From positions 1 through 13,014 of the forward strand of contig WPDH01000388.1 of NCBI GenBank assembly GCA_019137255.1: 13,014 bases of DNA. The letters run 5' to 3'. The stretch is from Corinectria fuckeliana (taxonomy: Eukaryota; Ascomycota; Sordariomycetes; Hypocreales; Nectriaceae). The translations under genes and the position numbers were made by a program. Shown in pieces: positions 1 through 8,761 of this stretch. The notes beneath the pieces were generated by a model. That model saw nothing but the letters and a program-made list of their open reading frames with translations. It made no database searches and was not told the origin of the DNA. How positions within the stretch are numbered: position 1 is the first letter of the stretch; every line of letters starts with the position of its first letter.

Positions 1-1570
1 GGTTATTATATACTTTAAGAAATCCTATAAGGATTTTATCCTTTTTTAAAGCCTTTTATAACTTAATTTAGTATAAAGCTTTTTAGACCTCTTTAAGGTT
101 TATTATTAGGTGTATATAGCCTAACTTAAGTTTAAGTGTTTTAAGAGGTAAGAGAGAGAGGAGGTTAAAGTTATTTACTTAAGGTTTAAAAAAGAATTTT
201 CTTATTAAGATCTTAGCTTTATTTATATAAAGTGTTACTAGCTTAGGTTAGTCTTAGCAGATAAGAGGTAAGAGCTATAAAAGAGTTATAATAGTTTTAT
301 TATATAGTTTAGCTTATCTTTTTATATTTTAAAATTATATTATATTATACTATAAGAGCTTAATTAAAAGTTTCCTCTAGAGAGTATACTATATATTTTA
401 TATATACTAATCTTATACTATATATATCTTAGAGTGTGTATACTAGTCTATTAGGTAGCTAGTTTATTAAGCTATATAATATACTTACTTAAGTTTAAAA
501 GTTATTTTAGCTATTTTACTATTTTACTAAGAGTTATAATAAGGTTTAGGTTTTTTTTACTTTAAGGTTATATATTTTATAATTATAGTAAGTTACTTAA
601 AAAGCTATTTAACTTTTATATTTAAGGCCTTTAAGGTAGTTATTATACTACTAGATATATAATAGAGATAAACTACTATTTTATTAGTTATATTTTACTA
701 GTAGGTTTTCTTTTAGTTAAATTTAGAGTTTAGCTTAAAAGCTATCTTTTTATAAGTATTTATAATATAAATATACTAAGAGATATAATTAGACTCTTTT
801 AGGTTATAGTTAGTTTTTATATAAAAGGTATTAATAGTTTTAGTAGCTTAAGTAAGGTCTAAAGTGTTATTATAGTAGTCTTAAGCTAACCTAGTGACTA
901 TTTTATAAGAGGTAAAAAGGCTAATATAAAGTTATAATACCTTTTTTATAAGGCTGTTATTATTTTAGTCTAAGTGGTTATAATAGTCTTAAAGCGAGTA
1001 GTAAAAGTTAAAGTTACTTATAAGAAGTATATAATTATTTAGAGTAGTACTAGTAAGAGCTTATAATATAAGTAAGTTATCTTTACTATTTAGAGAATTA
1101 TATAAGGTAATAATTTAGTATTAGGTTTTTATAAAGATAATACTAACTTAGTCTTTTTCTGTTTATAATATTTATAACTTAAGCTTATACTATTTATTTA
1201 TATAAACTACTATATATTTATTATAGTAAACTATATAATAGTTATAATATTTTAGGCAGGCTAAGACTTTTATCTTAAGGTTCTTATTTAGCTTAAAAAG
1301 TGTAATTATATTATATTTATTATAAGCTTATAGTATAATATAAGTAAGAGTAGCTTAATAATTAGTGTTCTAATATAGTATTAGTATTAATTAGTAGTCT
1401 AAGAGGGGGATAGTAATAGTAATAAGGCTAAGATAATTATTAAAAGAGGGGATAGTATATAAGCAGCTTAGGCTTATATTAGGGCTAAGCTAGTAGATAT
1501 TATATATAATCTATTTTACAGATAATATAAAGAGACTCTTTTATATATATCAGCTTAGATACGCCTCTAA
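1..1570 (+). pseudogene. Degraded coding-like stretch in plus frame 2, product unknown
   Basis: The block is very AT-rich, with roughly 15-25% G+C in the lines counted by eye, and G is commoner than C on the plus strand. Plus frame 2 has noticeably fewer TAA and TAG codons than the one other plus frame compared over 601-900, and TAA and TAG are otherwise very frequent in this composition. Runs of about 20 to 40 codons between stops occur, for instance near 455-560 and 625-720. The translation is rich in Leu, Ile, Val, Phe, Ser and Tyr, as expected after heavy C-to-T change. I do not recognise a family, catalytic motif or knuckle. It could be part of an old transposon, perhaps a further open frame of the neighbouring element, or a chance result of biased composition. 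No start or end can be fixed, and the right limit is where the composition changes. Confidence 0.35.
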
Positions 1571-1770
1571 AATCAAAAAGAAGACTAGTATTAAATTTAG
1601 GAATATTAATTCTATTTAGGTATTACTATAGACCTAAGCTGAGCTTAAAGCGTGGATATAATAGTGAAAAGAGGCCTAAATTTAGGCCTTATATTATTTG
1701 TCTATGTAAATAATATAGCAGAACAGGTAAACCCCTAAGCCTAGCTGTAACCTTACTAATACTAAGATAA
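1560..1770. other. Composition boundary and presumed 5' leader of LINE element 1
   Basis: Near 1555-1570 the sequence changes from very AT-rich and C-poor to a milder composition with more C than G on the plus strand. The stretch up to about 1770 shows no convincing coding frame and holds an 18-base perfect palindrome. It is a reasonable place for the 5' untranslated part of the LINE, but no promoter element or transcription start can be pointed to. Confidence 0.35.
1672..1689. repeat. Perfect 18-bp palindrome
   Basis: The bases aggcctaaatttaggcct read the same on both strands with no spacer. It lies just inside the milder-composition block, upstream of the inferred ORF1. It has no assigned role. 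It could be a protein-binding site or a chance event helped by low complexity. Confidence 0.85.
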
Positions 1771-1978
1771 ACCTAACATAAACCAGCTGCTATTAAAAGC
1801 TGACTAACTTACCCTCTCTCTCCCTGCTAAAGAAATAAAAAGCCTTCTTATCTAACTAATCACCTTATACTACACCCTCTTATAAAGCTAAGATGTAAAC
1901 ACTATAATCCCTTAGGACTTAAACTAAAGCTAACTTAACACTAAGTCCACCCTCCGCTAAATCAAAAGAAAAATTAAT

Positions 1979-1999
1979 ACCCTCTCTCTCTCTCGCTCT
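1979..1999. repeat. CT-rich microsatellite
   Basis: A run of CT dinucleotides with one interruption (cctctctctctctcgctctt) lies within the inferred N-terminal part of ORF1. A second pyrimidine tract sits at about 1812-1826. CT repeats contain no CpA and so would escape RIP. Confidence 0.8.
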
Positions 2000-2566
2000 T
2001 ATATAGTAGTTATATCCTAATCAGGGTGTATTTACACTCTAGCCCTAACCTAGGCTTAGAAAGTTACTATCTGAGTTAACAAAAAAGCCACCCCTTTTAA
2101 ACCTAATATACATATAAACACTAAAGTAGTTATAGTTATAAATCTTACCACTTAGACTAAAAACGCTAAGGCTATAAGGTAACTCCCTAGTAGTAACTAG
2201 TAAGTCTTTTTTAATAATAAAACAACAGTAAAGAACTATAAGAGGGATCTAAAATAGGTCTAAAAAACCTTTCTAGGTGGTATAGTATTATGCTAACAGT
2301 AGCAGATAGTCGCTATAGGAGTATAAGTTAATTTAGTTAAGAACTTAACACCTAAGCAGCTTATAAAGAAACTTAGAGAGGAAAACCTAGAATCTATTTT
2401 CTCTTATACTATACTCCCCTAAAGAGCTAACAAATAAAAGGTAATCTTACTCTATTTTAGCTTTAAAAATAAGATAATAGTAGACTAACTCTATAAGAGA
2501 GGCCTTCTTTAGGAAAAAAGCCTTTATAATATTTCCCTCTTTTGCAAACAGGCTAATCTTAAGTAG

Positions 2567-2743
2567 TATTACTAATACTATAGCTTTAGCTATCCAGCTA
2601 GATACTACCCTTTAAAGTAACCCACCTATAGCTAGTATAAATCCTAAGCTTACACTAAAGATAACTATATCTTAAAATAAGATAAGACTAGAGCCTACTA
2701 TATAAACTGCAAAAAAGGCCACCTAGTATAGCAAAAAAGCTAT
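2567..2743 (+). other. Three tandem CCHC zinc-knuckle remnants in ORF1
   Basis: Read in plus frame 2, the Cys/His positions are 2567, 2576, 2591 and 2606 (knuckle 1), 2627, 2636, 2651 and 2666 (knuckle 2), and 2699, 2708, 2720 and 2741 (knuckle 3). Residues between them, such as S-x-P-A-R-Y in knuckle 1, T-K-D-N in knuckle 2 and K-K-G-H in knuckle 3, fit the family. Nearly every substituted Cys or His codon is one RIP-type transition from the expected codon. The regular spacing over three motifs makes chance unlikely. Confidence 0.82.
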
Positions 2744-3300
2744 CTAATCTAAAGTGCTAAACTATTAGCTGTAAAGTTAGTATATATTAACTAACCTTGC
2801 TGCTTTAACACTATATGTAACTCTTAATCCCGTTATAACCTTAATACCTAAACTAACCTAGATAAAAACAACAAATAGAATATAGTTAAAAGAAAATAAG
2901 CTTTACTCTTTTAAAAACCTACCCTTCTAGCTAATACTCTAAGACTAGACCCAGGTCGCCCTAGAGGTAATATAAATATAGTAAAGTAGAACTAACAACT
3001 TAATACTTTCTTTAGCTTAACCCCCCTCTCTTTACTTCCTCTAGGAAATACCACCCTAGTAATCACCCTAGATAATACCTCTCTAACCCTGCCTATAGTA
3101 TAACTCACTATAGTAAAAATAGATACTAACTAAATTATAATACCCCCACTCTTACTTTCTTTTTATAAGCTGACCCTAATAATACCTAAAACTAAGACTA
3201 ATAAGATAGACCTAAAAAATAACTAATATTATTATAACTTATCTAATAGAATATTAGGAAAACATAAGTAACCCTCTAATCCCTTCTTAAAGGGGAAACC

Positions 3301-3960
3301 TAAGCTAATATCCTTATAATATAAGAGCTATACTTTTATACTACTAGCGCTCCCGCCTTAAAGCTTAGTAGCTATACTATTATTTAAGCTCTAGATAGCC
3401 CCTAAAGAGCAGTCCTTTATATTTATAGTAACTTAAGAATACTAGACTATATAGCAGAACTAGACTAGTACTAAGCTGATATTAACTTAGGAGATAACTA
3501 AGTGATCTCTATTTTCTTAGTTTACTCTTTTTCCCCCCTAAATAAATAAACTACCCGCTAAGAAACCTCTCTTCTTAACCTTAAAATAATCTCCTCTTAA
3601 TACCTAGTAGTGCTCACTAGAGACTTTAATTTATATTACTAAGCATAAGAATCCTTTTAGAACTCTTATATAAGAGCTACCTAACTTATAAAACTCACTA
3701 AATCCTAAGATCTCTCTCTTTTAAACCCCTTTAGCATAATCTTATAGTAAGAGGGAAACAATACTAAATTAGCTATTAATCTAACCTAGTCCTTAAGAAA
3801 AGCCCATATCTAATATACTAGTATCCCCCCTTTTAGGGGCTTTAACTACCTACCCTTTAGCTATTAAATCCTCACTTTTAGAGCCCGCCTTTATATCACC
3901 TTAAGACTAAACTAGAAGCTTCTAAATACCTCCTAAGCTTTAGCTAATCTTACACGCCTC
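3301..3960 (+). other. APE-type endonuclease domain remnant of ORF2
   Basis: Frame 1 shows A-N-I-L-I-I-*-E-L at 3304-3330, where the stop replaces the Gln of the usual I-L-L-I-Q-E-P start of LINE APE domains. T-R-D-F-N-L at 3616-3633 matches the T-G-D-F-N-L catalytic segment with Gly changed to Arg, and the Y-Y that follows stands where H-H is usual. The segment L-L-N-P-F near 3721 and I-N-L-T near 3775 match the conserved parts before the terminal S-x-H, seen as S-Y-* at 3859-3867. Acid and metal-binding residues are mostly readable, but the domain is dead because of stops. Confidence 0.82.
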
Positions 3961-4539
3961 TTATAGCTAATAAACTTAATAATAATAAAAGAGCTAGACT
4001 CTTACACTAATATATTAGTCTAAGGCTTAATAGAGGTTAGTTTAAATAGTACCCCTCTTATAAAAGGTAAAACCCTAAAGAATACCTAGTAGAATAAACC
4101 TACCTAAGAAGTAGTTCTTTAGGAAAGATAAGCCTACTAGACCTAGTATTACTACTAGAATAAGGTTATCTTAACTACACTCTAAGAAGCCTTAAAAACA
4201 AAACAGAGAGCTATCTACTATATATATATATCCGCCTAGTAATATACCCTTCACAAAATAATACCTAAGAAAGGCAGAGCCTAGTATATAGCTAAATAGG
4301 CTTAAGCTAAGAGCTAGAAAACTCTAGGCCTAAGCGTAATACTACCTCTTAAGCTTTTAGACAGCTTCTCTGCTTTAACTACTAAAGAAAAAGTAGCAGC
4401 CCTCTTAAGGAAATTCTTTCTGCTATCTCTCCCTCTTACTAAAGATAATAACACTACTCTAAACTAACCTCCCTTTAAGATAAGACAGAAGGTATACTAC
4501 CTTTTAGTCTAGGAAATTATTAAAGATACCTAAAATTAG

Positions 4540-5870
4540 AAAGCTGTAGGGCTAGATAAGATCCTAAATAGCTTTCTTAGCTTAGAAGGGAAAAGCCTTA
4601 TAAAGAAGATAGCCCTTCTAGCTAAGGCTAGCTTTCACCTTAAACACTTTCTAAAGGCATTCTAAACCTCTAATATAATAGTTATCCCTAAGGCAGGGAA
4701 ACCCCCTACTAAGGTGGTATTATAGCAACTTATAGCTTTACTCTTAACACTAAGAAAGATACTAAAAAAACTTATTATAAATCACCTCTAATATATAGCT
4801 ATATAAAAATTCTTACTCTTAGATACCTAATATAGTAATAAGCTTAACTGCTTAATTAACTTAGCTATCTTTACTCTTACTAACTAAATCCTAATAATAT
4901 AAGGCCTAAGTGAGGTCTACTTAATACTCTACCTAGATATTACTAGCGCTTTTAATACAGTCTCTTATAAGAAGCTTATTTAAACACTCTAGAATAAAGG
5001 TTTTCCCTTTTAGATCCTAAACTAGCTTATAACCTTCCTAAGCGATTAGGAAACCTAACTATTTATTAATAGTATTAAGTTAGCCCTAATTTAACTCTAG
5101 ATAGGAGTCCCCTAAGGTTCCCCTCTCTTACTTATCCTTTTTATCCTTTATATAGCTAACCTTTATAAGGCCTTAAAAAAGGTTAAAGGTACTAATACTA
5201 TTATATTTACAGATAATATACACCTACTTGTATTTAGCAACTCTATTATAGCAACTTATACCTAACTCTAAGCTGCTTATAATATCTGTCTTAAATAGTT
5301 AAAATCTTACAGCCTTACTTTTAACCTAGTAAAATATAAGCTAGTCTACTTTAACACTAGATATAGCCTTATTAAAAACAGTCTTAATATTAGTATAAGA
5401 ACTATCTGCCCCTAAAGTAAGATCTAGGTTCTTAGTGTGATTTTTCACTAAAAGCTTATATAGAAGGAATATAAAAAGGCTATTAAAAAGAAGATAAAAA
5501 CCTAATACTTCTCTCTAGACAAGCTTGTCTTATCTATAGCTAGACCTTAGCTTGCTTACGCTTAAGTTATTTATCTTATAGTTATCTATATAGCTATAAG
5601 TTATAAGTTAGTTATTTAGTATACCCTAACTAAAGAGGATAATAAACCTAAGGGCCTAGCCTAATCTCTAGTTACTCTTAAAAGAGCCTACCTCTAAAGA
5701 GTTATAAGAGTATACAAATTAACCTTATCTTAATACCTATACAGTAAAGCTTATATTACCCCTCTTAACCTATAGCTAAACATAAAAACCGCCCAGTTTT
5801 ATAAGAACTTAGAGCTCTCTAGTCTAGGCTAAAAGCTTAGAGACACCTTAGCAGGTATCTAATACTACTT
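4540..5870 (+). other. Reverse transcriptase and connector domain remnant of ORF2
   Basis: Frame 1 carries the RT blocks in the expected order and spacing: K-A-V-G-L-D-K at 4540-4560; V-I-P-K-A-G-K-P-P-T near 4681-4710, followed by an I-A-L-L block at 4732-4743; D-I-T-S-A-F-N at 4936-4956; G-V-P-*-G-S-P at 5104-5124, where the stop replaces Gln; and F-T-D-N at 5206-5217, where the catalytic Asp pair has become Asp-Asn through GAC or GAT to AAT. Past the catalytic box are the thumb-like V-L-S-V-I-F block (5434-5451) and the L-K-R-A-Y-L block (5671-5688), then P-L-N-L near 5761. The loss of the second catalytic Asp alone would abolish activity. Confidence 0.88.
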
Positions 5871-6201
5871 ATAAACAAGATTAACCCGCCCCCTTTATAG
5901 CCTAAAAACCCTAAATACCTTAGAAAAGCACTAAGTAGCTCTAAAAGACTATAAGAAAAACCTAAACACTATATTAATCTTAAAATAAACAGACAGGTAA
6001 CACTATAAAGCTAATATAGCTAACACCTTAAGAGTAAGATAATACCTACCTGTAAAACACAAACCTAAATAAAAAATTCTAAAAATATATAAAACTCTTA
6101 AGAAAGCTAAATTCTTAATCTTAATTTAAGCCTAAACAGGCTATATTAGCCTCTAAGCCTACCTTTTATAATATTATATTCTTAGGTTAACCTTAGCTTA
6201 G

Positions 6202-6252
6202 TGCTCTTACAGCTGTGAAAACAAAACCTCTTACTACCTAGTAGCTTTTTAC
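6202..6252 (+). other. C-terminal Cys/His knuckle remnant of ORF2
   Basis: LINE ORF2 proteins of this group often end in a knuckle with a C-x-C start, an E-T-like centre and an H-x4-C end. Here frame 1 gives TGC at 6202, TAC (from Cys) at 6208, TGT at 6214, E-N-K-T in the centre, TAC (from His) at 6235 and TAC (from Cys) at 6250. The final H-x4-C spacing is exact. The upstream stretch T-G-Y-I-S-L near 6136-6153 also fits the family. Confidence 0.7.
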
Positions 6253-6540
6253 TAGGATCTTACTACTAAATGCTAAGAACTCTACTAGTTTACTAGTATT
6301 ATCTTAAACTTTAAATAAACTACTACTAAACTAGGACTAGTCTAAACCTTAGCAAAATAGCTTTTTCGCCTAAGCAGACTTAAACAATTTAACTATACTA
6401 CTTATCTCTACTAGGAGTGGGAGGATAATAAGTTTAATCTAATCCCCCTCTAAGCCCTACTCAGAGGAGAATAGTTAACCTTACTAAGTTAACTACTAAA
6501 CTAATTAATATATCTCTACACTTATATATATTTATATTTA

Positions 6541-7860
6541 TATAGTAAAAGAGTAAGTTCTAAGCTTAAACTAAAGTTAGAGGGCTAATATTTCTTCACC
6601 TAAGCGAGCTTATACTATACTACAAATTATTAACTAGTAACTAACATAATAATAAAGATAAAAGCAGAAAAGAACTCCCCCCTAAAACTATACTACCTAA
6701 TATAATACTAGCCTAAGACTAATCCTCTCTTAATATAACTAAGCAGAAGGGGGAGAAAAAGTAGGCTTACTATAAAGTAGCCTAACCTCTAAGGTAATCC
6801 TAGCCTTATCACCTAAATTCCTTAAAACCTTATAGTGCTAAAAGTTATTAGTACTAACTAATACTAGGATAAGACTAATTAGATATATAATATAGTAATA
6901 TTTATAAAGGAATTAGTATATAACCTTTTAACCCTCCTAAACTTTACTAAATAACTTATTAATACTATCTTATAGATAATTAAGCTTATTAGCTAGATAC
7001 TAGACTGTAGTTAAGTTAGTAAGATTATAACACTTTTTAGCACTCTTATTACTAGTAGAAGTACTAGAGGATAATATAACCACCTCACTCTTAAGTTAGA
7101 GACAGAAATCCCCCCTAGTATATAAAAGTCTAAAAGGCCTTATAATAACAGCCCTAACTAAGCCTATAGTAACACTATATTAAGCCTAAGTCTTAGCCCT
7201 AATACTAAACTTATAAGCTTACTAGGTATATTAAATTAAACTAACAAACTTATCCTGCTTATTATAGTAAGCTTAAAAAAAGAGGTTAGCTTAACCTTAG
7301 TTAGAGGCTGCCTTAAACTTACCTGTTTCTCCTTCTTAGTATTTTTAGGTATAACACTAAGAGTAACAACTAAGGCATAATATATAGGAATAATATTAGC
7401 AAAAGCAGCTAGCTAATTAGAATCTATAAGCTATACAAGTTAGTACTAACACTAATCTGAGGACCTATAGATAAATACTCACCTACTTATATACCCTCTT
7501 AGAGTAATAGTACTAAAGACACTTTATAAAGATTAAACCTAAAAGAATAAGCTTATTATAATACTAACCTAATACTATTCTGATAACTTACTAGCTACTA
7601 GACTATAAATATAGTTAAAATACCCTAATACTAAACAAGATAAATATTTCTTATAAGGTATAGCACTAGAAAACATTAGTATAACACTAATCTAAGACTA
7701 ATTAGACCCTAAGAAGACCTAGAGAATACTCACATCTTAATATATACTTCCGCCTAGTATAAAAAGTAGTCTCACTTAGCAGGTAATAAGCTCGCCTTAG
7801 AGACAGAGGGTATTTCTAATATTATAAAGATAAAAATTTTTAAAAACAAATAATAGGGCT
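6541..7860 (+). pseudogene. Coding-like low-stop frame downstream of ORF2, product unknown
   Basis: Plus frame 1, the same frame as ORF2, stays comparatively open after the ORF2 C-terminal knuckle. By hand count it holds about 41 stops in 440 codons, about the same density as the ORF2 frame. Frame 2 over 7201-7500 holds about 21 stops in 100 codons. Long stop-free runs occur at 7222-7242 and 7246-7377, the latter about 44 codons including R-G-C-L-K-L and V-F-L-G-I-T. A short R-R-G-R-K stretch occurs near 6742, which resembles an AT-hook but may be chance. No RNase H, transposase or other motif is recognised. It may be a C-terminal extension or third frame of the LINE, or a separate element inserted or abutting here. 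A cluster of stops at 6451-6513 separates it from ORF2. Confidence 0.45.
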
Positions 7861-7939
7861 TAAAGTGATATTAGTCTAATATTAAAAAGATAAAAAAATA
7901 ATATAGTACTTACTAGGATAGGTATAAAGGCCTAGGTTA

Positions 7940-8345
7940 TAATTAATAATAAGAAAAAAAGAAGAATAAGAAATAATCGCAGGGTAAGAAACCCTAAGTG
8001 GGGTATACACATATATATATAACACCTTAGGGTTTTTTTTGCCTTATAAAACTTTCACTTAGAACCTTTACTATATAAATTCCTTTCTCTTACCTAAGAC
8101 TAAGTCTCCCTCTTTTTAAGATTACCCTAAGCTTAAAACTTTAACAGGAGAGCACTAGGTAAGTCAGTTAAGAGACTAATCTTAGTTTTTAGAGATATAA
8201 CAATAAGAAAAGAAGAGGGGTTTTATCCGGCTAAAATAGCCCTAGCCTTACCTTAGTAACACTTAGGCTACTTATATAGTTCCACTTATTAACAGAAGGG
8301 GGTCTAAGTAACCTAAATTAGTTAGAATAGTATAATAATAATAAT
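7940..8345. other. Less decayed non-coding stretch between the two LINE relics
   Basis: This stretch of about 400 bases has no frame with coding-like openness. It contains a hairpin with a T run, a short AT dinucleotide repeat (8010-8020), a few surviving CA dinucleotides and an ATA trinucleotide run at its end. It could be the 3' untranslated tail of element 1 or a remnant of a different element. No gene or RNA is supported. Confidence 0.4.
7989..8035. repeat. Hairpin with 10-bp arms, followed by a T run
   Basis: The left arm aaaccctaag (7989-7998) and the right arm cttagggttt (8026-8035) are perfect reverse complements around a 27-base AT-rich loop. T residues continue to 8040. The arms contain TTAGGG and CCCTAA, the fungal telomere unit, but only once each, so no telomere array is claimed. 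Confidence 0.75.
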
Positions 8346-8349
8346 AATA
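8332..8349. repeat. ATA trinucleotide repeat, six units
   Basis: Six ATA units lie at the border between the milder block and the next very AT-rich block. Some I-type LINEs end in A-rich or TAA repeats, so this is a candidate 3' end for element 1. The inference is weak because AT repeats are common here. Confidence 0.6.
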
Positions 8350-8460
8350 TAATCTATTTATTAAGCTAAAAAGCCTTTTAGGTTTTCTTAATAAGAACTA
8401 TATAAGCTAGGCTAATAGTAAGAGTAGTAAGAGTAAGAGCTCTTAAGTTAAAAGTTTAGT

Positions 8461-8758
8461 TACTATATATTCTTAAAAGTAAAAAGGTTTATCTAAGTAT
8501 TCTTTCTTAGTATAAGCTTAGTATAAGGCTATAACAGGGTAGTTATAGCTTTAGACTAGGTATTTACTCTTATAAAAAATATAGTTTAAAAGGATTTTTT
8601 TATATTTAGTTAAGTATTTTTCTCTGTTAGTATATATAGTGCTTTTATAATATTTATAAGTTAGAGCTAACTTATAGTTTTAGGCTAAGTATCTAAACTT
8701 AAAGTAGTTATAGTATTAAGTAGGTTAAAGCCTCTTATTAAAAAGCTTATAGTTATAT
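8461..8758 (+). pseudogene. Coding-like fragment in plus frame 1 left of an NN gap, product unknown
   Basis: Frame 1 is relatively open over this stretch, for example K-V-K-R-F-I near 8479 and V-V-I-A-L-D near 8539, with scattered TAA and TAG codons. Past the NN pair at 8769-8770 the open frame becomes frame 2, so the unresolved bases, or an old indel, may hide one continuous frame. The stretch at 8401-8440 has many stops in the same frame and may be the left limit. No family is recognised. Confidence 0.3.
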
Positions 8759-8761
8759 AGT

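Larger units (their letters stand above)
1770..3226 (+). pseudogene. ORF1, gag-like RNA-binding protein of LINE element 1 (RIP-killed)
   Basis: ORF1 proteins of I/Tad-like LINEs bind the element RNA and form the ribonucleoprotein used for transposition. Here the frame is plus frame 2. The clearest evidence is three zinc knuckles. Knuckle 1 (2567-2608) and knuckle 2 (2627-2668) fit C-x2-C-x4-H-x4-C exactly, and knuckle 3 (2699-2743) fits C-x2-C-x3-H-x6-C. Most of their Cys and His codons now read TAC or TAT, as expected from TGC-to-TAC and CAC-to-TAC changes; TGC at 2708 and CAC at 2720 in knuckle 3 survive. About 20 residues before knuckle 1 lies an RGLL motif (2498-2509), which commonly precedes the knuckles in such gags. 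Many TAA and TAG codons break the frame. The start is inferred from where the frame becomes coding-like, and no ATG supports it. The end is placed at the TAA at 3224-3226, just where ORF2 begins. N-terminal identity is weak. Confidence 0.8.
3200..6450 (+). pseudogene. ORF2, APE endonuclease - reverse transcriptase - Cys/His knuckle of LINE element 1 (RIP-killed)
   Basis: ORF2 would nick target DNA and copy the element RNA into DNA from that nick. Plus frame 1 carries the homology from about 3200 to 6450, roughly 1080 codons, which is normal for this family. Order: the APE endonuclease (about 3210-3960) has a QEP-like motif at 3322-3330, a GDFN-like motif read as RDFN at 3619-3630 and an SDH-like position at 3859-3867. 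The reverse transcriptase (about 4540-5450) has the A-x-G-x-D-K block at 4543-4560, a KPPT block near 4702, D-I-x-x-A-F from 4936, GVP*GSP at 5104-5124 and the catalytic FADD box read as FTDN at 5206-5217. A late RT/connector domain follows to about 5870, then a Cys/His knuckle at 6202-6252. Roughly one codon in ten is TAA or TAG, but no frameshift was seen from 3301 on. No true start codon is evident. Confidence 0.88.
1700..6500 (+). mobile_element. RIP-inactivated non-LTR (LINE) retrotransposon, I/Tad-like, element 1
   Basis: This is a two-ORF non-LTR retrotransposon on the plus strand. A gag-like ORF1 with three CCHC knuckles is followed closely by an ORF2 with an APE endonuclease, a reverse transcriptase and a C-terminal Cys/His knuckle. 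That order is typical of the I and Tad groups of fungal LINEs. No RNase H motifs were found between the reverse transcriptase and the last knuckle. Inactivation is mainly by transitions: expected CAA, CAG and TGG codons read as TAA or TAG, and expected Cys and His codons read as TAC or TAT. This matches CpA-targeted RIP on both strands. Both ends are uncertain. The 5' end may lie near 1560, where the base composition changes. The 3' end may lie anywhere from 6500 to the ATA repeat at 8332-8349. No target-site duplication was identified. Confidence 0.88.

Noticed and set aside
264..279. 16-base identity with 9239-9254
   Set aside because: The surrounding sequence is not alignable and the reading frames differ. 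Such matches are expected in AT-rich, purine-rich repeats.
1515..1529. 15-base identity with the RT catalytic box region at 5206-5220
   Set aside because: The match ends sharply on both sides and the downstream frame does not look like a reverse transcriptase, so it is taken as chance in low-complexity DNA.
5450..6200. RNase H domain between the RT and the C-terminal knuckle of element 1
   Set aside because: None of the acidic motifs of RNase H was seen. The stretch instead matches the connector region usual in RNase H-lacking relatives.
6742..6762. AT-hook DNA-binding motif (R-R-G-R-K)
   Set aside because: A single short basic run in a decayed frame of unknown identity is not enough to call a domain.
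7989..8035. Telomere repeat or subtelomere marker
   Set aside because: Only one TTAGGG unit per arm, with no tandem array.
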